Assembly: GCA_963921935.1 (NCBI GenBank) | Contig: OY998176.1 | Span: forward strand, 95,983,415 to 96,047,414 | DNA from: Galeruca laticollis | Lineage: Eukaryota; Arthropoda; Insecta; Coleoptera; Chrysomelidae | Reading direction: 5' to 3' | DNA length: 64,000 nucleotides | Shown: piece after piece, positions 17,902 to 30,835 of the stretch | Layout: each line of letters starts with the position of its first letter | Numbering within the stretch: position 1 is the stretch's first letter | Translations under genes and position numbers: made by a program | The notes under the pieces: generated by a model | What the model saw: only the letters and a program-made list of their open reading frames with translations | What the model was told of the DNA's origin: nothing | Database searches by the model: none

Positions 17902-19437
17902 TTGGTTTCAAGGAAAAACGAAAATGAATTTTCAAATGAGCTTTTTAAACGTTACTCCAGCTTTACCAAACTAATACGCGTGGTGGGGTATATTTATAGG
18001 TTCTTTAACGTTTTAAAATGGGGCAAAAGATTTAGTGACCTCAGATTAACGACAGATGAGATGAAAATGGCTAAATCAAATTTGATCAGATTAGCGCAAA
18101 GAAACCATTATTCTCAGGAGAGTGATTGCTTAAATTCAAATAAAAATATTTGTTCACGAAGTCCAATTTTAAATTTAGCGCCATTTTTAGATTCTGACGG
18201 GATACTTCGTGTAGCTGGGCGCTTAAAAAATTCATTTTTAGATTATAACGCTAAACATCCAATTATCCTTCCTCGTGACGACCCTTTAACTTACCTTATT
18301 ATAAAGGAACAGCATCTACGTAATCTTCACGCCGGGGCTCAAAATTTATTATCGATAATTCGTTTGCAGTATTGGCCAGTTCACGGCAAAAATTTAGTGA
18401 AAAAGGTAATAAAGCAATGTATCGTATGTTTTAAGGTTAAACCCAAACCGGCAGGGTATTTAATGGGGCAACTTCCTACATCTCGCGTTATACCAACTCG
18501 CCCTTTCAATCAGTGTGGTGTTGATTACGCGGGACCAATATTGGTCAGGGAGGGTACTTTGCGCAACAGTAAATTAGTAAAATCGTACATTTGCGTTTTT
18601 GTATGTTTCACGACACGTGCTGTTCATATCGAATTGGTTCTCGACCTAACAACAGACGGGTTTCTCAATGCTCTAAAGCGCTTCATATCACGTCGCGGAA
18701 AACCTTACATAATTCATTCCGATAACGGAGGTAACTTCCAAGGAGCCAATAATTATTTTGTAGAGCTATTTAATTTACTTAACAACAAAACTCATAATGA
18801 GAAAATACATGATTTTCTAGTAAACAATGAAATAAAGTGGAGTTTTATACCTGCAAGATCACCGCATATGGGGGGGCTTTGGGAAGCCGCTGTGAAATCT
18901 TTAAAATTTCATCTCAGACGCATTCTAGGGGAAAGTTTAGTTCGTTTCGATGAATTGCACACTATTTTGACACAGATCGAAGCTTGTCTCAATTCACGAC
19001 CCCTTGTTCCAATTTCCCAAGATCCCAATGATTACCTTCCTTTGACCCCAGCGCATTTCCTAGTAGGAGAATCACTCTTAGCGATGCCACAAATTCCCGA
19101 AGACAATGTTAACTCGAATAGACTTACCAGATTTCACCGCATTCAACAGCTGTACCAGCAGTTTTGGAAGGCTTGGTCACGCGATTACCTTTCCTCTCTG
19201 CAGAAGCGGTCCAAATGGAAGAAAGATATAGCGAATCAATGCAAGGTTGATTCTCTCGTTATACTGGTAGAAGAGGATACACCTCCTTTGAGATGGCCGA
19301 TGGCCAGAATTACGGAATTTCACCAGGGTAAAGACCGTGTCTCACGAGTGGTTAGTGTAAGATTATCTAGTGGAAAGATAGTGAAAAGAGCTATAAATAA
19401 AATATGTCCTTTACCAGACATTAAATCTGAACTTTAG
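17902..19437 (+). CDS. BEL/Pao integrase part of Pol, after one TGA
   Basis: This frame continues the gag-pol reading frame directly: only nine sense codons lie between the TGA (17872-17874) and 17902, and no ATG is present nearby. The first part is the Pao-type peptidase/linker region, followed by an integrase zinc-binding segment (H..H..C..C around CIVCFKVKPKPAG), the DDE core (CGVDYAGPI, HSDNGGNFQGA, GGLWEAAVKSLKFHL) and a C-terminal domain rich in LVEEDTPPLRWPMARI. It would be made only by readthrough of TGA, or not at all if the stop is a simple mutation. Confidence 0.93.
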   Translation: MVSRKNENEFSNELFKRYSSFTKLIRVVGYIYRFFNVLKWGKRFSDLRLTTDEMKMAKSNLIRLAQRNHYSQESDCLNSNKNICSRSPILNLAPFLDSDGILRVAGRLKNSFLDYNAKHPIILPRDDPLTYLIIKEQHLRNLHAGAQNLLSIIRLQYWPVHGKNLVKKVIKQCIVCFKVKPKPAGYLMGQLPTSRVIPTRPFNQCGVDYAGPILVREGTLRNSKLVKSYICVFVCFTTRAVHIELVLDLTTDGFLNALKRFISRRGKPYIIHSDNGGNFQGANNYFVELFNLLNNKTHNEKIHDFLVNNEIKWSFIPARSPHMGGLWEAAVKSLKFHLRRILGESLVRFDELHTILTQIEACLNSRPLVPISQDPNDYLPLTPAHFLVGESLLAMPQIPEDNVNSNRLTRFHRIQQLYQQFWKAWSRDYLSSLQKRSKWKKDIANQCKVDSLVILVEEDTPPLRWPMARITEFHQGKDRVSRVVSVRLSSGKIVKRAINKICPLPDIKSEL

Positions 19438-19535
19438 TTTACAGCTTATTTTAATTTTTTATGTATTTGTTCTGTAAGCTGTTTTTTATTGTTAATTTAA
19501 TTATTTGAAAGCATAAACTTTCAAGGTGGCCGGCA

Positions 19536-19807
19536 TGTCGCTGCGCTTTAAAACTGTCGCTGTGCTTTAAAAACATGAATATTGTTGTATTATAATGATC
19601 ACAACGGCAACATTGTAAGAGAGTTCACAGTCCGCTCACTGACGCATGCTTGTTAAGAAAAATTGAAGGACGTCAAAAAAAGAAGGAAGACGATTCACGT
19701 TGATTGTTATCGAATGTCATGTTCACGTTGTTTTTGTAAGAATAAAGTTATATTCCAATTTATCACTTATTTCCATAAAATTAAAAATCCAGAACCAGCT
19801 ATCGACA
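19536..19807 (+). repeat. 3' LTR of the BEL/Pao element
   Basis: 272 bp, near-identical to 13339-13609, followed by the duplicated target GTAAT at 19808-19812. Confidence 0.92.
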
Positions 19808-20159
19808 GTAATGTTTCAAACTATCTAGTCCAATCAATCCTCTGAAGACATTATCAGCCTTAAATAGATATAATTTCAATGTTTTATTGTTTTGTACTTC
19901 AAATAATTGAAACAGGAATGCATGCCCTAAACTTACGTGGAGATTTATGAATTATTGTGGATACAACAAACGTATCTTGTCTGATCAAATTGGGGAGACA
20001 CTTATTAGCTATATCTGGACCAATGAACGATTTTGTCGAATCAGAATTAAGTAAGACTTTTATCTTATATTCAGGTTAAATAGTATCTGTAGTATTGAAT
20101 GGAATGATATTTGATAGTAAGTTTGGTTCGTGTTGGAAAAAGTTTTCTAAAAATTTTGG

Positions 20160-21350
20160 TTTGTACCGGCAACGTTCTTACTCTCGAGTGCTTGTTCTTG
20201 CAGGTCATCCGTTTCTACAATATCGTACTGTTCTTGGAAATTATAGTAATTTTCGTTGAATTGTGTGTTATACAATTTTTCTGAAGGAAAAGTTCGTCTG
20301 GATTTTAGTGATTGATCAGATGATCGTGAATTTGAATAATTTTTAAGTTCATTGGTGGAGGTCTGGAAGTATTACTTGTATTCACACTTATTGGCGTTGC
20401 CATGAATGTATTTGTAGTATTTACGCTCATTAGCGTAGGTCTATCAAAACTATTATTAGTGTTTGGTTCGCAAACATTTCTATTTTTTTGATTATTTGTA
20501 ACAAATACTTGAGCATTTGTGAAACATTTTTGTGGGCGATTATTCTATTCTGGTTGTATATTAATAGGTTGAGAAGGAAACGGTATTTGCTAATTTTGAT
20601 TCCTATACATTGATGGAATGATTTATTGTTTGAAAAGTTATTTGAAAATCGTTGTTGTGGCGGTTGCTTCGTAGGAAAATTATTTTGTCTGACCATTTGT
20701 CTATTGTGATTTGAATTTTGATAATAATGTGTATTATCTTCTTCGGTAACGAGTTGTAAGGCCTCACCTAGTATTCGACGACTGATACAACGTATCGTGG
20801 TACAAAGAGGATCTGTGAGACCTGATAAGGATGGTTTTAAAGTTAATTCGTTATATAAGTTACGTTTTAGAACTTTTGCTTCCTGACATGTTTGATGCAT
20901 ATCGACATAACTACAAATGACTTTCAAAATTTTTAGGCATCGATCGTAGAGTTGTTGCGGTCTTTAGTGTTGATTTTGTCTTAACATAACCAAATCTTTG
21001 TTGAGACAGGTTTCGGCTCTTTGGTCAGAAAAGTGTCTATGCAGCATTTGTTTTAGGTCTTTCCAGTTAGTTGCTAATTGAATATTTACAAGTAATCTAG
21101 CATTGCCCGTGAGTTTAGAAATAAAAAAAATAATAAGTAATAACTATAATCGGGTCACAGATGGAAATGAATCGATTTAATTCATTTGAATTCTCATCGA
21201 ATTCGGTAATACAGTTCAAATATTCTTATTTCAATTGAGCGATTATAAGTTGGTTTTCTGAAAAAATAGCTTTTCTACGAATAATTTGAGAGCCAGTTCT
21301 AGAGTCGCTCAAATTTAAATTTTTAAGTATGCCTGATGGATCCTCTACTT
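20160..21350 (-). pseudogene. Gypsy-type Gag relic
   Basis: Broken frames on the minus strand resemble insect gypsy Gag. The largest is 20430-20927: helical capsid-like sequence (RNLYNELTLKPSLSGLTDPLC, RILGEALQLVTEEDN) followed by an Asn/Gln/Phe-rich tail (KQPPQQRFSNNFSNN). Similar Asn/Gln/Pro-rich sequence appears in the plus-strand gypsy relic at 40040-40710, so both may be one family. Many stops show it is dead. Confidence 0.6.
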
Positions 21351-21559
21351 ACAAAATAATAGAGTTACTTCAATCATATTCTTCCTAAGAGCTATAAGGA
21401 GAAGTATCGATCCTTGCAGAAATGGACGATATAGGTTCCAATTTTTGATGCTCTGATGACCAATGGCTTCAGATGGGTCACTGGTAGACGGTCCTTTACC
21501 TCACAACTTATCAACTTTTTTTGGTATCCAGTCAATCGTTAAAACGATAACCAGAATAA

Positions 21560-21987
21560 CCAGGATATCCTACTGACGACGCCAAATATAAAACTGATAT
21601 CTCGAAGTCACTTTTCAAAAACGTTATATTTACAAATATACGATAATACTGAAAAGAATTAGAAAAAAAGATGTTCAATTAATGAAATTGAGTTAGCAAC
21701 TGAGACTCAATGCAGCTTCTCCCGGGTAGATACCAATGCGATCTTGCTGAGATCTCACAAAGGATTGATTCAGGGAAACTTAGCTGTGGACTGTGGGATA
21801 CGCAGTGTCAGCATTTTCTTATGACAGACTATGTAGGGTGACCACACATGATTCATGTCAAAATTGGCTCTAAGATAAAGAAGTAATATGAATATAAAGA
21901 TGTATGATGACGATCAAACAATTATTTGCGATACAAGTTATTTTTTTGTATATTTCTATGGTTATTTTTTATATTTAAAATTTAATA
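21560..21987 (-). other. Possible gypsy primer-binding site and LTR relic
   Basis: Reading the minus strand, TATATTTGGCGTCGTCAG near 21575-21595 resembles the junction of an LTR end with a TGG-starting primer-binding site, upstream of the Gag relic. The adjoining 21600-21987 would then be the LTR. No second LTR was located to confirm it. Confidence 0.3.
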
Positions 21988-22012
21988 TATATAAATATAT
22001 ATATATATATAT
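21988..22012. repeat. (TA)n microsatellite at a LINE 3' end
   Basis: An alternating TA run directly abuts the 3' boundary of the minus-strand LINE at about 22014. Confidence 0.7.
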
Positions 22013-22013
22013 T

Positions 22014-25000
22014 CCCGTGGGAGTAGCGCCGCTCTTACGAGCATTCTAGATCCTTTTCTAACGGTGGATCGGACCACATATACTTTTTCATACTTTTTCT
22101 ACTATTTGTAGCCATTGCTTCCTGTCCTGTGTTCTCTTTTCCCAGTATCTAATTTCCATGTCTTGAGATCACCTACTACCTCCTGCAACCAAGTTATCCT
22201 TGGTCTTCTCCTTCTTCTCTTACTTAAGGGCTTCCACTCTACCATTGAGTATATTATTGCTCTCTCACCTGCTCTCCATATGTGCCCCAACCATTTTAAT
22301 CCTTGTTCCTTAATTTTTCTTACTATGTCTTTTTCTATCTCTTGATATAGTTCCATATTTGTTCTTCTTCTATATTCTTCACATATTTTTTTATCCTAAT
22401 ATTGTTCTTAGTATTTTTTGTTCCATTATTCTCATTTTTGTACTGACAATTCTTTTTGACTTTTAATAATTTGGTTTTATGTGTATTTATCACCAGTCCA
22501 ATTTTCTTTCCCTCCCTTAGTATCTTCTCGAACATTTCTTCCATCACCATTCTGTTTTTGGTTACTAGTGCTACATCATCGGCATATGCTTTTATTGGTC
22601 CTCCTCTGGTTCTTAAATTTCCTTCACAAATTTTTTTCAACGTATACTCTAGTGCTAAATTGAATAGTGTTGCCAACAGAGAGTATCCTTGCTTGACTCC
22701 TTTATTACATCTAAACTTCTCTGTTTTCCCTCTTTGTGTTATTACTTCTGCTACGCTTTGGTCTAGTGTCATTTTTATTAATCTTATCAGTTTATTATTC
22801 AGTCCCATTTCATTCAGCGCTTTCAGTAATTGATTCCTTTTATTGAGTCAAATGCTCTTTGGAAGTTAATGAATAGTAGCCCAATGTCTATTTATATTCG
22901 TTGGACTTTTCCAAAATTTGTTTCAGTATATGTATCGCATCTGTAGTTGACCTTTCCTTTGTGAATCCGTACTGATATTCTCCACCTCTGTAACCTGCGT
23001 CATGCAGTCTTCTATTTATGATTGTTCTTGTTATCTTATATGCTGTATTCAGTAGCGTAATTCCTCTGAAGTTCTCACAAGTTTGTTGGTCTCCTTTTAT
23101 GTGTATTGTTAATATTTGTCCCACCTTTCATTCCTCTGGCATATCTTCTTCTTCCCATATTTTATATATCAATTGGTGAAATTTTCTATCAGTTTAGTCC
23201 CTCCGTATTTGATGAGTGCCATATTGATTCCGTCGCTACCTGGCGCTTTTCCGTTCTTACTGCTGTTAATTATCTCTCTAATTTCCTCTTTCGTTGGTCT
23301 CTCGATTCTATCTTGTTTGTTCTTTGCTTCTATATCAACCTCCTCTCTTACTTCTGTTTCTGTTAGTAATTCCCTAAAGTATTCCACCCATGTTTCTATA
23401 TTCCGTATCTTCAATAACTATTTTTCTTCTTTGTTTTTTATTCCTGTTGCTTTGTTTTTATATGTTCGGGACTGCGCATTTATTTTTTGATAAAAAGCTT
23501 TTGTGTTCCTTGCATAACTTGCCCTTTCTATTTCATTAATTCTGTTTTCAATTGTTTTTCTCTTAGCTTGTTTTATTATTTTCTCTGTTTCTTCTCTTAG
23601 TTTTTCATAAGTTTCTCTTTCTTAATTTCTATTCGTCCTTATCCATTTTACCCATGCTTTTTTTTTCATTTCAATAATTTCTTTGCATTTTTCATCGATC
23701 CAGTCTTTCTGTTCTCGGTTTACCACCGTTCATATTTCTTTGTTTGCGGCTGTATTTATACATTTTTCTATCCTTTCCCATCCTGCCTGAATTCTACTAA
23801 TTTCTTCTACCTCAATGATGAATTGTTCTTCTATACTATCTCTGTACTCCTTTTGTGTTTCTGTTTGTTCTAGTTTTCTTATATCCCATTTTTTGTTGCA
23901 TATCTTATTTTTATTTTCAATCTTTATTTTTTGTAGCAGAGTGCCTGCAACCATGTAATGATCCATATCAGCACACGTCCCTCTATATGTTCTGACATCT
24001 TCCATTGTCGACCATTTTCTTCCAGTTATCAATATATGATCAATTTGTGTATAGGTTTTGCAATCAGGTGATATCCACGTAACTTCATGCCATTTGGTGT
24101 GTTGGAACATCGTACTGCAAAAAATCATGTTAATTTTTACTGCCAGATTACAAATTCTGTGTCCATTGTTTTTTGTTTTTCATGTAATCTGTGTATACCT
24201 CTCATCTGTCTGTAATATTCTTCTTTTCCAATTTGCGCGTTCAGGTCACCCAATAATATTATCGTGTCTTGTTTTGGAATTTTTAATATTTCTTCTCCTA
24301 CCTTTTCATAGAAGGCCTCCTATTCGTCATCTTCTGCCATCTTTGTGGGTGCATAAACATTTATTATTGAAAGATTGGAGGGTCTCGCATCAATTCTTAT
24401 ATAGGCCATTCTCTCGTCGATTGGTCTAAACTCCATTACATTTCCTTTTATTTTCTCTCTAACTATAAATACCACTCCATATTGTCCTTGCTGTTCTCTT
24501 CCCGAGTAAAATAATTGATATTTCCTTTTTTCAATACTTCCTTCTCCCCTTCATCTTATTTCCTGCAGCGCTGCTACATCAATATCATATTTTTCCAATT
24601 CCCATGCTATTTCCTCCATCTTTTCCTGGTTCTAGCATTGTCCTCACGTTCCAAGTACTTATTTCAATTTCTTTAGTACTACGTACCTTTTTTTGTCTTT
24701 CTCCTCTTTGATCGATATTTACTTTTTTCACCGTCTGGTTTATCATTGCTGTTTTCCCCACCTTTGTCTTGTACCTTTTTTTCAAACATATAATTACAAT
24801 TATCATTATATATCTCCCTACCTTTTTCATTTGTACTTATATCATCTTCTTTTTTGTTATTTCCTTCATCTATTCTAATCCTATTATCTACATTTATCCC
24901 TTTACTACAATTTGTTATCATCAATTTACTATTACTAATCTTAAAGTTACTCCTAATTCTAAAACTAATCCTATCTTCCTTCTGTTTTCTATTTTTTTGT

Positions 25001-25870
25001 TCCTCTTCATTGCCTCTTTCGTCTCCATATTCTTCTTCCAGTTGTTCCTCTTCTTCTAGTTTTTTTCTGCTCTTCTAAGGATTTTGGTTATTATCTTGCG
25101 CGCTTTCTCCTGCCTCCGGTGATCTTACGTTTACTTTCCCTTTGGGCTTATTTGTCTCTGCCTTTTCTATCTTTTCTTGGCCTTCCTGGAAACTATACTT
25201 GTCATGAACATTTCCATCTATCATCAATTTATATTATTTGAAGTATGCTCTACTTCCATTTTCTCTTGCTCTTTTCATAAACTGCATCATGTATTTCCGG
25301 TCTTCCTGTACTCTATTTGGCAAATCATCATTTAGCCAAATGTTTGTACCTTTTAGGTTTTTCTTTTTTTTTCCATCATATTCTGCTTCTTTTCCCATTG
25401 GTTGAGCTTTATAATAATTGGTCTCTGAGTTCTACTATTGAATTCTCCCAATGTTCGTAGATCGTTTACTTCGTTTTTTAAGTTCACTTCTATTCCTGCT
25501 TCTTTTAAAATTCCTTCGATTTTTATTTTCGTGTCTCCATATCGTTCCTCTTCACCATCTTCCATTCCCTGTATAATTATATTTTTTCTATTTATCTTTC
25601 GTTCCATCATTCCGATTCTTCTTTCTCGTGTTTTTATCATTTGGTTCAGCCAATTATTTTTCTCTTTCAGCTCTCTTATTCTATGTTATTTTCTACTTTG
25701 TTTTCGATGGTTGTCATTTTATCAGTCAGGCATTCAAATATTCCTATTATTTCATCCATCTCCCCATTCTTTCTTTTTCAACACCGGATTTCAACTGTCT
25801 CGTAAACATTTTCTGTTACAGAGCTACTAAGTTCACCCTCAACCCGTAGGCGAGCTAACTTTTTACCGTG
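22014..25870 (-). mobile_element. Long decayed LINE with ORF1, endonuclease and reverse transcriptase
   Basis: Reading leftward on the minus strand: ORF1-like RNA-binding segment (25353-25640, RKNIIIQGMEDGEEE), endonuclease (from about 24700, EIEISTWNVRTM, then QIDHILITGRKW near 24050), reverse transcriptase (GKAPGSDGIN near 23240, FRGITLLNTAYKI near 23060, VKQGYSLLATLFN near 22690, AYADDVALVT near 22575), and a C-terminal GLKWLGHIWR..RRPRITW segment (22102-22356). A (TA)n tract lies at its 3' end. The coding layout is nearly full length but is broken by many stops and shifts. The ORF1 plus endonuclease/RT layout fits several insect LINE clades; I do not assign one. Confidence 0.85.
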
Positions 25871-27769
25871 ACTGATTTCTTTTAGTCTTTTGAATAATTT
25901 CTGTTTATTACGCTCCTGCACTATTGATTTTATCTGATGAAATATAATGGTGTTTTTTTATAATAATAAAATCTAATATGGTCTGTAAATAGTCATATTT
26001 ATTCAATCCACGTATAAAAAGAGAATAAATGAGTTATATATTTTGTACATAAATGAATATTACTCTTTATAATTACAGTTTATTACAATGTTTTCCGGAT
26101 ATGTCACACCCACCTGGGGCTCAGTGTTATCTTTTTTCACATTCTCAATGCAGGGTTAATGATATCAGATCATTTTCTAACAGAGATTTCAATAAAATTT
26201 GGAGAAAACTCATAGGAACATTTGAAATTACAGAAACTATCATAAGAAAATTATTTATGCAGCTGCATTTTTTTATTGCTGAAGAATAAATATTGATGCA
26301 CGATTCAATGGATTATTTCAGAAATACAAATATCATGATGTGTATAAAAATAAGATACTATTTATAATTTCACAAGCACCAGTATTATCGCAACATATAC
26401 AGACACAAACAAATTTCACCAAGTATCGTATTACAATATAAAAAAAAACTATCGTATCTGATCTTATTTCTTCTCCGATGCAGAGTTAGTATGCTAATAG
26501 GAATGGATTGATAAAATGATAAATCATACCTTAATCTCACCTGAATATAATGAGATACCATCTCGAATACAAAAATAATAATTTGATTACCGACTTTCCG
26601 AGAAGGGAACGTATGTTTCAATAATGAAACAATTGATTTATAACCGAGAAGGTCCGCGATGATATAATGAGATCGGTCTAGTTTGAGGGGCTTTGAAAAC
26701 CTGTATTTAACAGCTTCAATTTGCATGGATTGTTGTTTGTTCGAAGTAGTTCATATTTTTAGAAGCTACTAATAGAAAAAGTTTGATAGGGAAACAATTT
26801 TGTTGCACCTTAAATACAATTAGATATTTTAGAAATTCATGGAATTATTCAATATTTTATTTATTACACTACCTAAAAACTAATGGCCTTATCTGATATA
26901 AGACCATTCACAAACATTTCTAAATTCCATCTGAAATGTTTTATATTCACTTCTCACAATTAATGTAGGGTACCATGAGCTGTCTCATGTTATTAAATTA
27001 TAAGTTTGATGTTCCTAGTAAATGTTACCATACTCAAAAGTTATCTAGTATAACTAGTTAATTCTGAAAATTTATGCAAGGTTTACTATTTATGTCATAT
27101 GTTATGACCTTATTACATAAACAATGTTAGAGTGTGGTTTAAAGTAGCCCTGAATATTCTATAAGTTGCTATACTTGTAACTGAGTATTGAACTTAAGTT
27201 CTTATGCCATAGTGATGAATTATCCCTCATCCTTTTAAAAGTACAGGGTGATTATTTTATTGGTTACCTTCTTTTTACTATATTTAAGGTTGACATCTCA
27301 AATTCTTAAGAATCTGAGTGTTTGTAATTTACCTATGGGTATTATAGTCAAAATAAACGTCATCCCAACTCAGAGTGAACTCATATATAGTAATTATACA
27401 CATCATTAATGCCTTCCAAAATGGATTCGATGTTTAGGTTATTCATATCTCACTGAAACCTGATATTTCATATTTATATTTTATAAAATCTTGCTGTACG
27501 ATAATTATTTAGTAAATTAAAATATCGTATTAGTGATTCTCCATTTCAAGTCGAAGCTAGCAATACACAGGCTTCTAGGTTAGTCTTCTACGTTGTTAAA
27601 TAATATGTGCTGGTGATTTTAACAATATTGATAATATTATTGAATCAAATGAAACTGTTTTCAAATAATACCACATTATTATAGAAACAATTGTAATTGC
27701 TCATTATATTATGGAATTATTATTTAGGAACAGTTAGTTCCAGTTTAAAAAGAAACATGATTATATTGC
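25871..27769. other. No gene seen
   Basis: A/T-rich sequence with only short unsupported frames; nothing recognisable on either strand. Confidence 0.4.
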
Positions 27770-28620
27770 AGGGTCGAAACACAGAATTTCATTATTGAAT
27801 CGATTATTACTCAAAACGCTAATGACAAATCATCGGATGATGGAACTGAAAATCCAGACAAACTCCCAATTTCCCGGAATTCGTTAACGGGGAAATACAA
27901 GAAAACTTTCAATTCACATAAAACAAACCTGAGATGCATACGTTTTTCTACAATAACTACGAAAAATCTTCATATGAAGTTTACAAAATGATAATCAATG
28001 ATGATGATGTTCTTCAATTTTTCGTAAATGAAACAAATAGATATGCGCTTCAAGAGAAAAATAAAAGCATTTTTAGAAGATCGGGAACAGACGATTGGAA
28101 AGACGACAAGGATAAATGGAAAAATTGATGAGTATTATAATGTTGTTACACAACCTTCAATTTCGACATATTGGTCACAAAGTTTCCTGTACAAAAATAA
28201 TATTCTTAAAGTAATGTCACCTACTCGTTTTCAGATGTAACTAAAAACATGGCATTTTTCTGATAATACAGCGTAAAATGTTCAAAATTCAACAGACGGA
28301 ATATATAAGATTTCACCACTCCGTGAGTCCTATAAGCACAAAATTGTGCCTGTGAGTGGAATTGCATCGACGAGACTTTGGTACAGTTTTAAGGAAAGTG
28401 GATGTTTAAACAATGTATAAGCAAGAAAAGGCACACATTTGGAAATCATTTATTCTTTCGTCGACCGTGTATTTACATCCGCTATTAACGTTCTTAAAAT
28501 CAGTCAAAATACATTATTGGCCCCTTTTAATGCATGATTTTCTGTTAATGAACGATTTTGATGATTTCCATGGTAACCAAGGAAATCAAGCAAATTAAAA
28601 AACGTCAAGCTAAAACTCTG
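27770..28620 (+). pseudogene. piggyBac-type transposase relic
   Basis: Broken frames in order match a piggyBac transposase: FFVNETNRYALQ (about 28019-28057), a KW.D segment, then PSISTYWSQSFLYKNNILKVMS (about 28160-28222) and a following RFQ..LKTWHFSDN. Further downstream come a KISPLRESYKHK-type segment and a KAHIWKSF segment (from 28413). All are separated by stops or shifts, and the DDD core is not traceable. Terminal repeats were not found. Confidence 0.65.
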
Positions 28621-29454
28621 TTCGCTGTCATTATTAGTGTTTTGTGTCTAATTTAAAATAAAAGTTGTAAATCGTTTTTCACCACTTTAGAAAAATGCAC
28701 GGTGGACGGAAAAGTATTGTAACCAACTCTTACAATAATATGCGATTAATGATCTCCAACATTAACTTTAAAATACCTCGATCATTAATCGCCTTCATTA
28801 ATGTACTTGTTGGTTAAATAACTATATTATAAGCCTAGAAGCAATAGAAAAAAAACTCAAAGTATGTATAAGAAAAGAAATTGTGCCGAAAAAAGTAACA
28901 CAGAAGTCCTCGTCGAAAAAGGGAAGGCCAAGCGAGACATATTGATGATAAATACAATGTTTATTCCTGAAATGGTGCTCGTTCACAAAATATCTGTGGA
29001 AATTCAAAAATCGGAATCTGTAGTAGATTGTAATAAGCACAAAGCTACATAGACATTTCAGTACGATTTCCTCAAATTTTTCAAGCCTTTCTGAGTTTAT
29101 TTAATTTTCCATTTTAAACCAAATTATAACATACAACACTTCATTGTGGCGAGGAGCGAAGTGGTATCGAAAGTTAGCCATGGAGCTGGTTGTTGGGTTT
29201 GTTTTGGGCAACGATTTTATTATCTATTACCAATGACCAATGACAAAAGGTTAAAAAAATACAGAAAAAAAGCAAGTAAATTACGATTATATTTGCTTCT
29301 TATTAGGTATGGTGAAGAAGTATTTTCCTGAAGGCAATCAATCATCAAGTACTTGGGATTTTTAATATAAAGAAGAAACGAATACAACAAGAGTATGAGG
29401 TTATATATACTTAAAGACAATAAACGAAACAAAAACACAGGAATACAGATATAT
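28621..29454. other. No gene seen
   Basis: Only short frames without recognisable motifs. A small inverted match around TTAATGATC/GATCATTAA (28745-28793) is the only structure noted. Confidence 0.35.
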
Positions 29455-29674
29455 AAAATGAACGGTTTTAACGATTAAAACTAACTTTTTCACTTCTATG
29501 AGACGTCCGGAACAATATCCTATCATAAAATTGTCACTTTCACACACTTCAGAGGCTGTATCATGCTGACAGACCGAGATTTCTCCAAAAATTACAAAAA
29601 ATGTAGTGTATCTGAATTTATAGCACTCGTTGTACTGGCTGAAAATAAATAGAGCTCAACTGTGAGATGTCTGG

Positions 29675-29677
<3 letters not shown>
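29455..29677. repeat. Fragment of the 165-172-bp tandem repeat family
   Basis: Begins AACGGTTTTAACGATTAAAACT and carries one diverged unit (ATCATAAAATTGTCACTTT.., TTTCTCCAAAAATTAC, CACTCGTTGTACTGGCTG). The same order begins the copy at 60186. It ends against an (AT)n tract. Confidence 0.7.

Positions 29678-29740
<63 letters not shown>
29678..29740. repeat. (AT)n microsatellite
   Basis: About 60 bp of uninterrupted AT dinucleotides between the tandem-repeat fragment and the fold-back repeats. Confidence 0.95.
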
Positions 29741-29741
<1 letters not shown>

Positions 29742-30835
29742 CAACAAAGAGATTCATGGGTAATTCATGCAAAATAGAGGGCTACTGAAATAGAGTGGTA
29801 ACCGTGGACATGCATGTTTCTGGCTCATTTTGCCTCTTCAGCACGGAATAACCAAATAAGGATGTGAAATTTGGGAGCAAAGATGTTAATCGAAACATGG
29901 GAGAACACAAAATAACGGATTTCAGCAGGGAAACCAAATGCTCATTTTTGTCTTCAATTGGAAGATCCCGAATTTTCAGAACAACAACCAACATCGACAC
30001 GGAGGCGCATATAGCCCCCCCGCCGTGAACCTCCCGACCCATAGTAAATAACAAAGAAGATGTAGGAATATCGCGTGATATGTTAACAACAACAACAAAG
30101 ACATTCATGGGTAATTCACGCAAAATAAAGGGCTACTGAAATAGAGTGGTAACCGTGGATATGTATGTTTCTGCATTAATTTCCCATGAATCTCTTTGTT
30201 GTTGTTGTTAGCATATCACGCGATATTCCTACATCTTCTTTGTTATTTACTATGGGTCGGAAGGTTCATGGCGGGGGGGCTATATGCGCCTCCGTGTCGA
30301 TGCTGGTTGTTGTCCTGAAAACTCGGGATCTACCAATTGAAGACACAAATGAGCGTTTGGTTTCCCTGCTGAAATCCGTTATTTTGTGTTTTCCCATGTT
30401 CCGATTAACATATTTGCTTCCAAATTTCACATCCTTATTTGGTTATGTCGTGCTGAAGAGGCAAAATGAGCCAGAAACATGCATGTCCACGGTTACCACT
30501 CTATTTCAGTAGCCCATTATTTTGCGTTAATGAAATGAAAAAGGGCTACTGAAACAGAGTGGTAACGGCGGATATGCATCTTTCTGGCTCATTTGCCGTC
30601 ATCAGCACGGTATAACCAAATAAGTATGTGAAATTTGGGAGCAAAGATGTTAATCGAAACACATGGGAAAACACAAAACAACGGATTTCAGCAGGAAAAC
30701 CAAACGCTCATTTGTGCCTTCAATTGGAAGATCCCGAGTTTCCAGGACAACAAACAAGATCGACACTGAGGCGCGTATAGCCCCCCCTCTCGCCTGAACC
30801 TTACTATGGGTCGCTCAATATGAGCTCTTTTGACC
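29741..30835. repeat. Array of fold-back repeat copies in alternating orientation
   Basis: A ~340-bp unit (from CAACAAAGAGATTCATGGG through GGGCTACTGAAATAGAGTGGT to GGCGCATATAGCCCCCC) is present at 29741-30085 (plus), restarts at about 30086-30168, is inverted at 30180-30520 and occurs again in the first orientation at 30537-30810. Open frames of 113 and 108 codons inside the copies mirror the repeat and are not evidence of a gene. A related shorter family lies at 34981-35308. Confidence 0.8.

Larger units (their letters stand above)
13339..19807 (+). mobile_element. BEL/Pao LTR retrotransposon, near-complete
   Basis: The 6,469-bp element has ~271-bp LTRs (13339-13609 and 19536-19807) beginning TG and ending CA, a 5-bp target duplication GTAAT, and a single gag-pol frame broken only by a TGA at 17872-17874. 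By eye the LTRs differ by one substitution and one single-base indel, so the insertion is recent. A purine-rich AAGGTGG before the 3' LTR may be the polypurine tract. Flanking DNA includes gypsy relics on the right. Confidence 0.93.

Noticed and set aside
22456..25830. Several plus-strand hydrophobic frames rich in Phe/Ser/Leu
   Set aside because: They are antisense to the Lys/Glu-rich minus-strand LINE and reflect its codons.
29782..30512. Two similar open frames of 113 and 108 codons, on opposite strands
   Set aside because: They lie in inverted copies of one repeat, so their similarity reflects the repeat and not selection on a protein; no motif is present.
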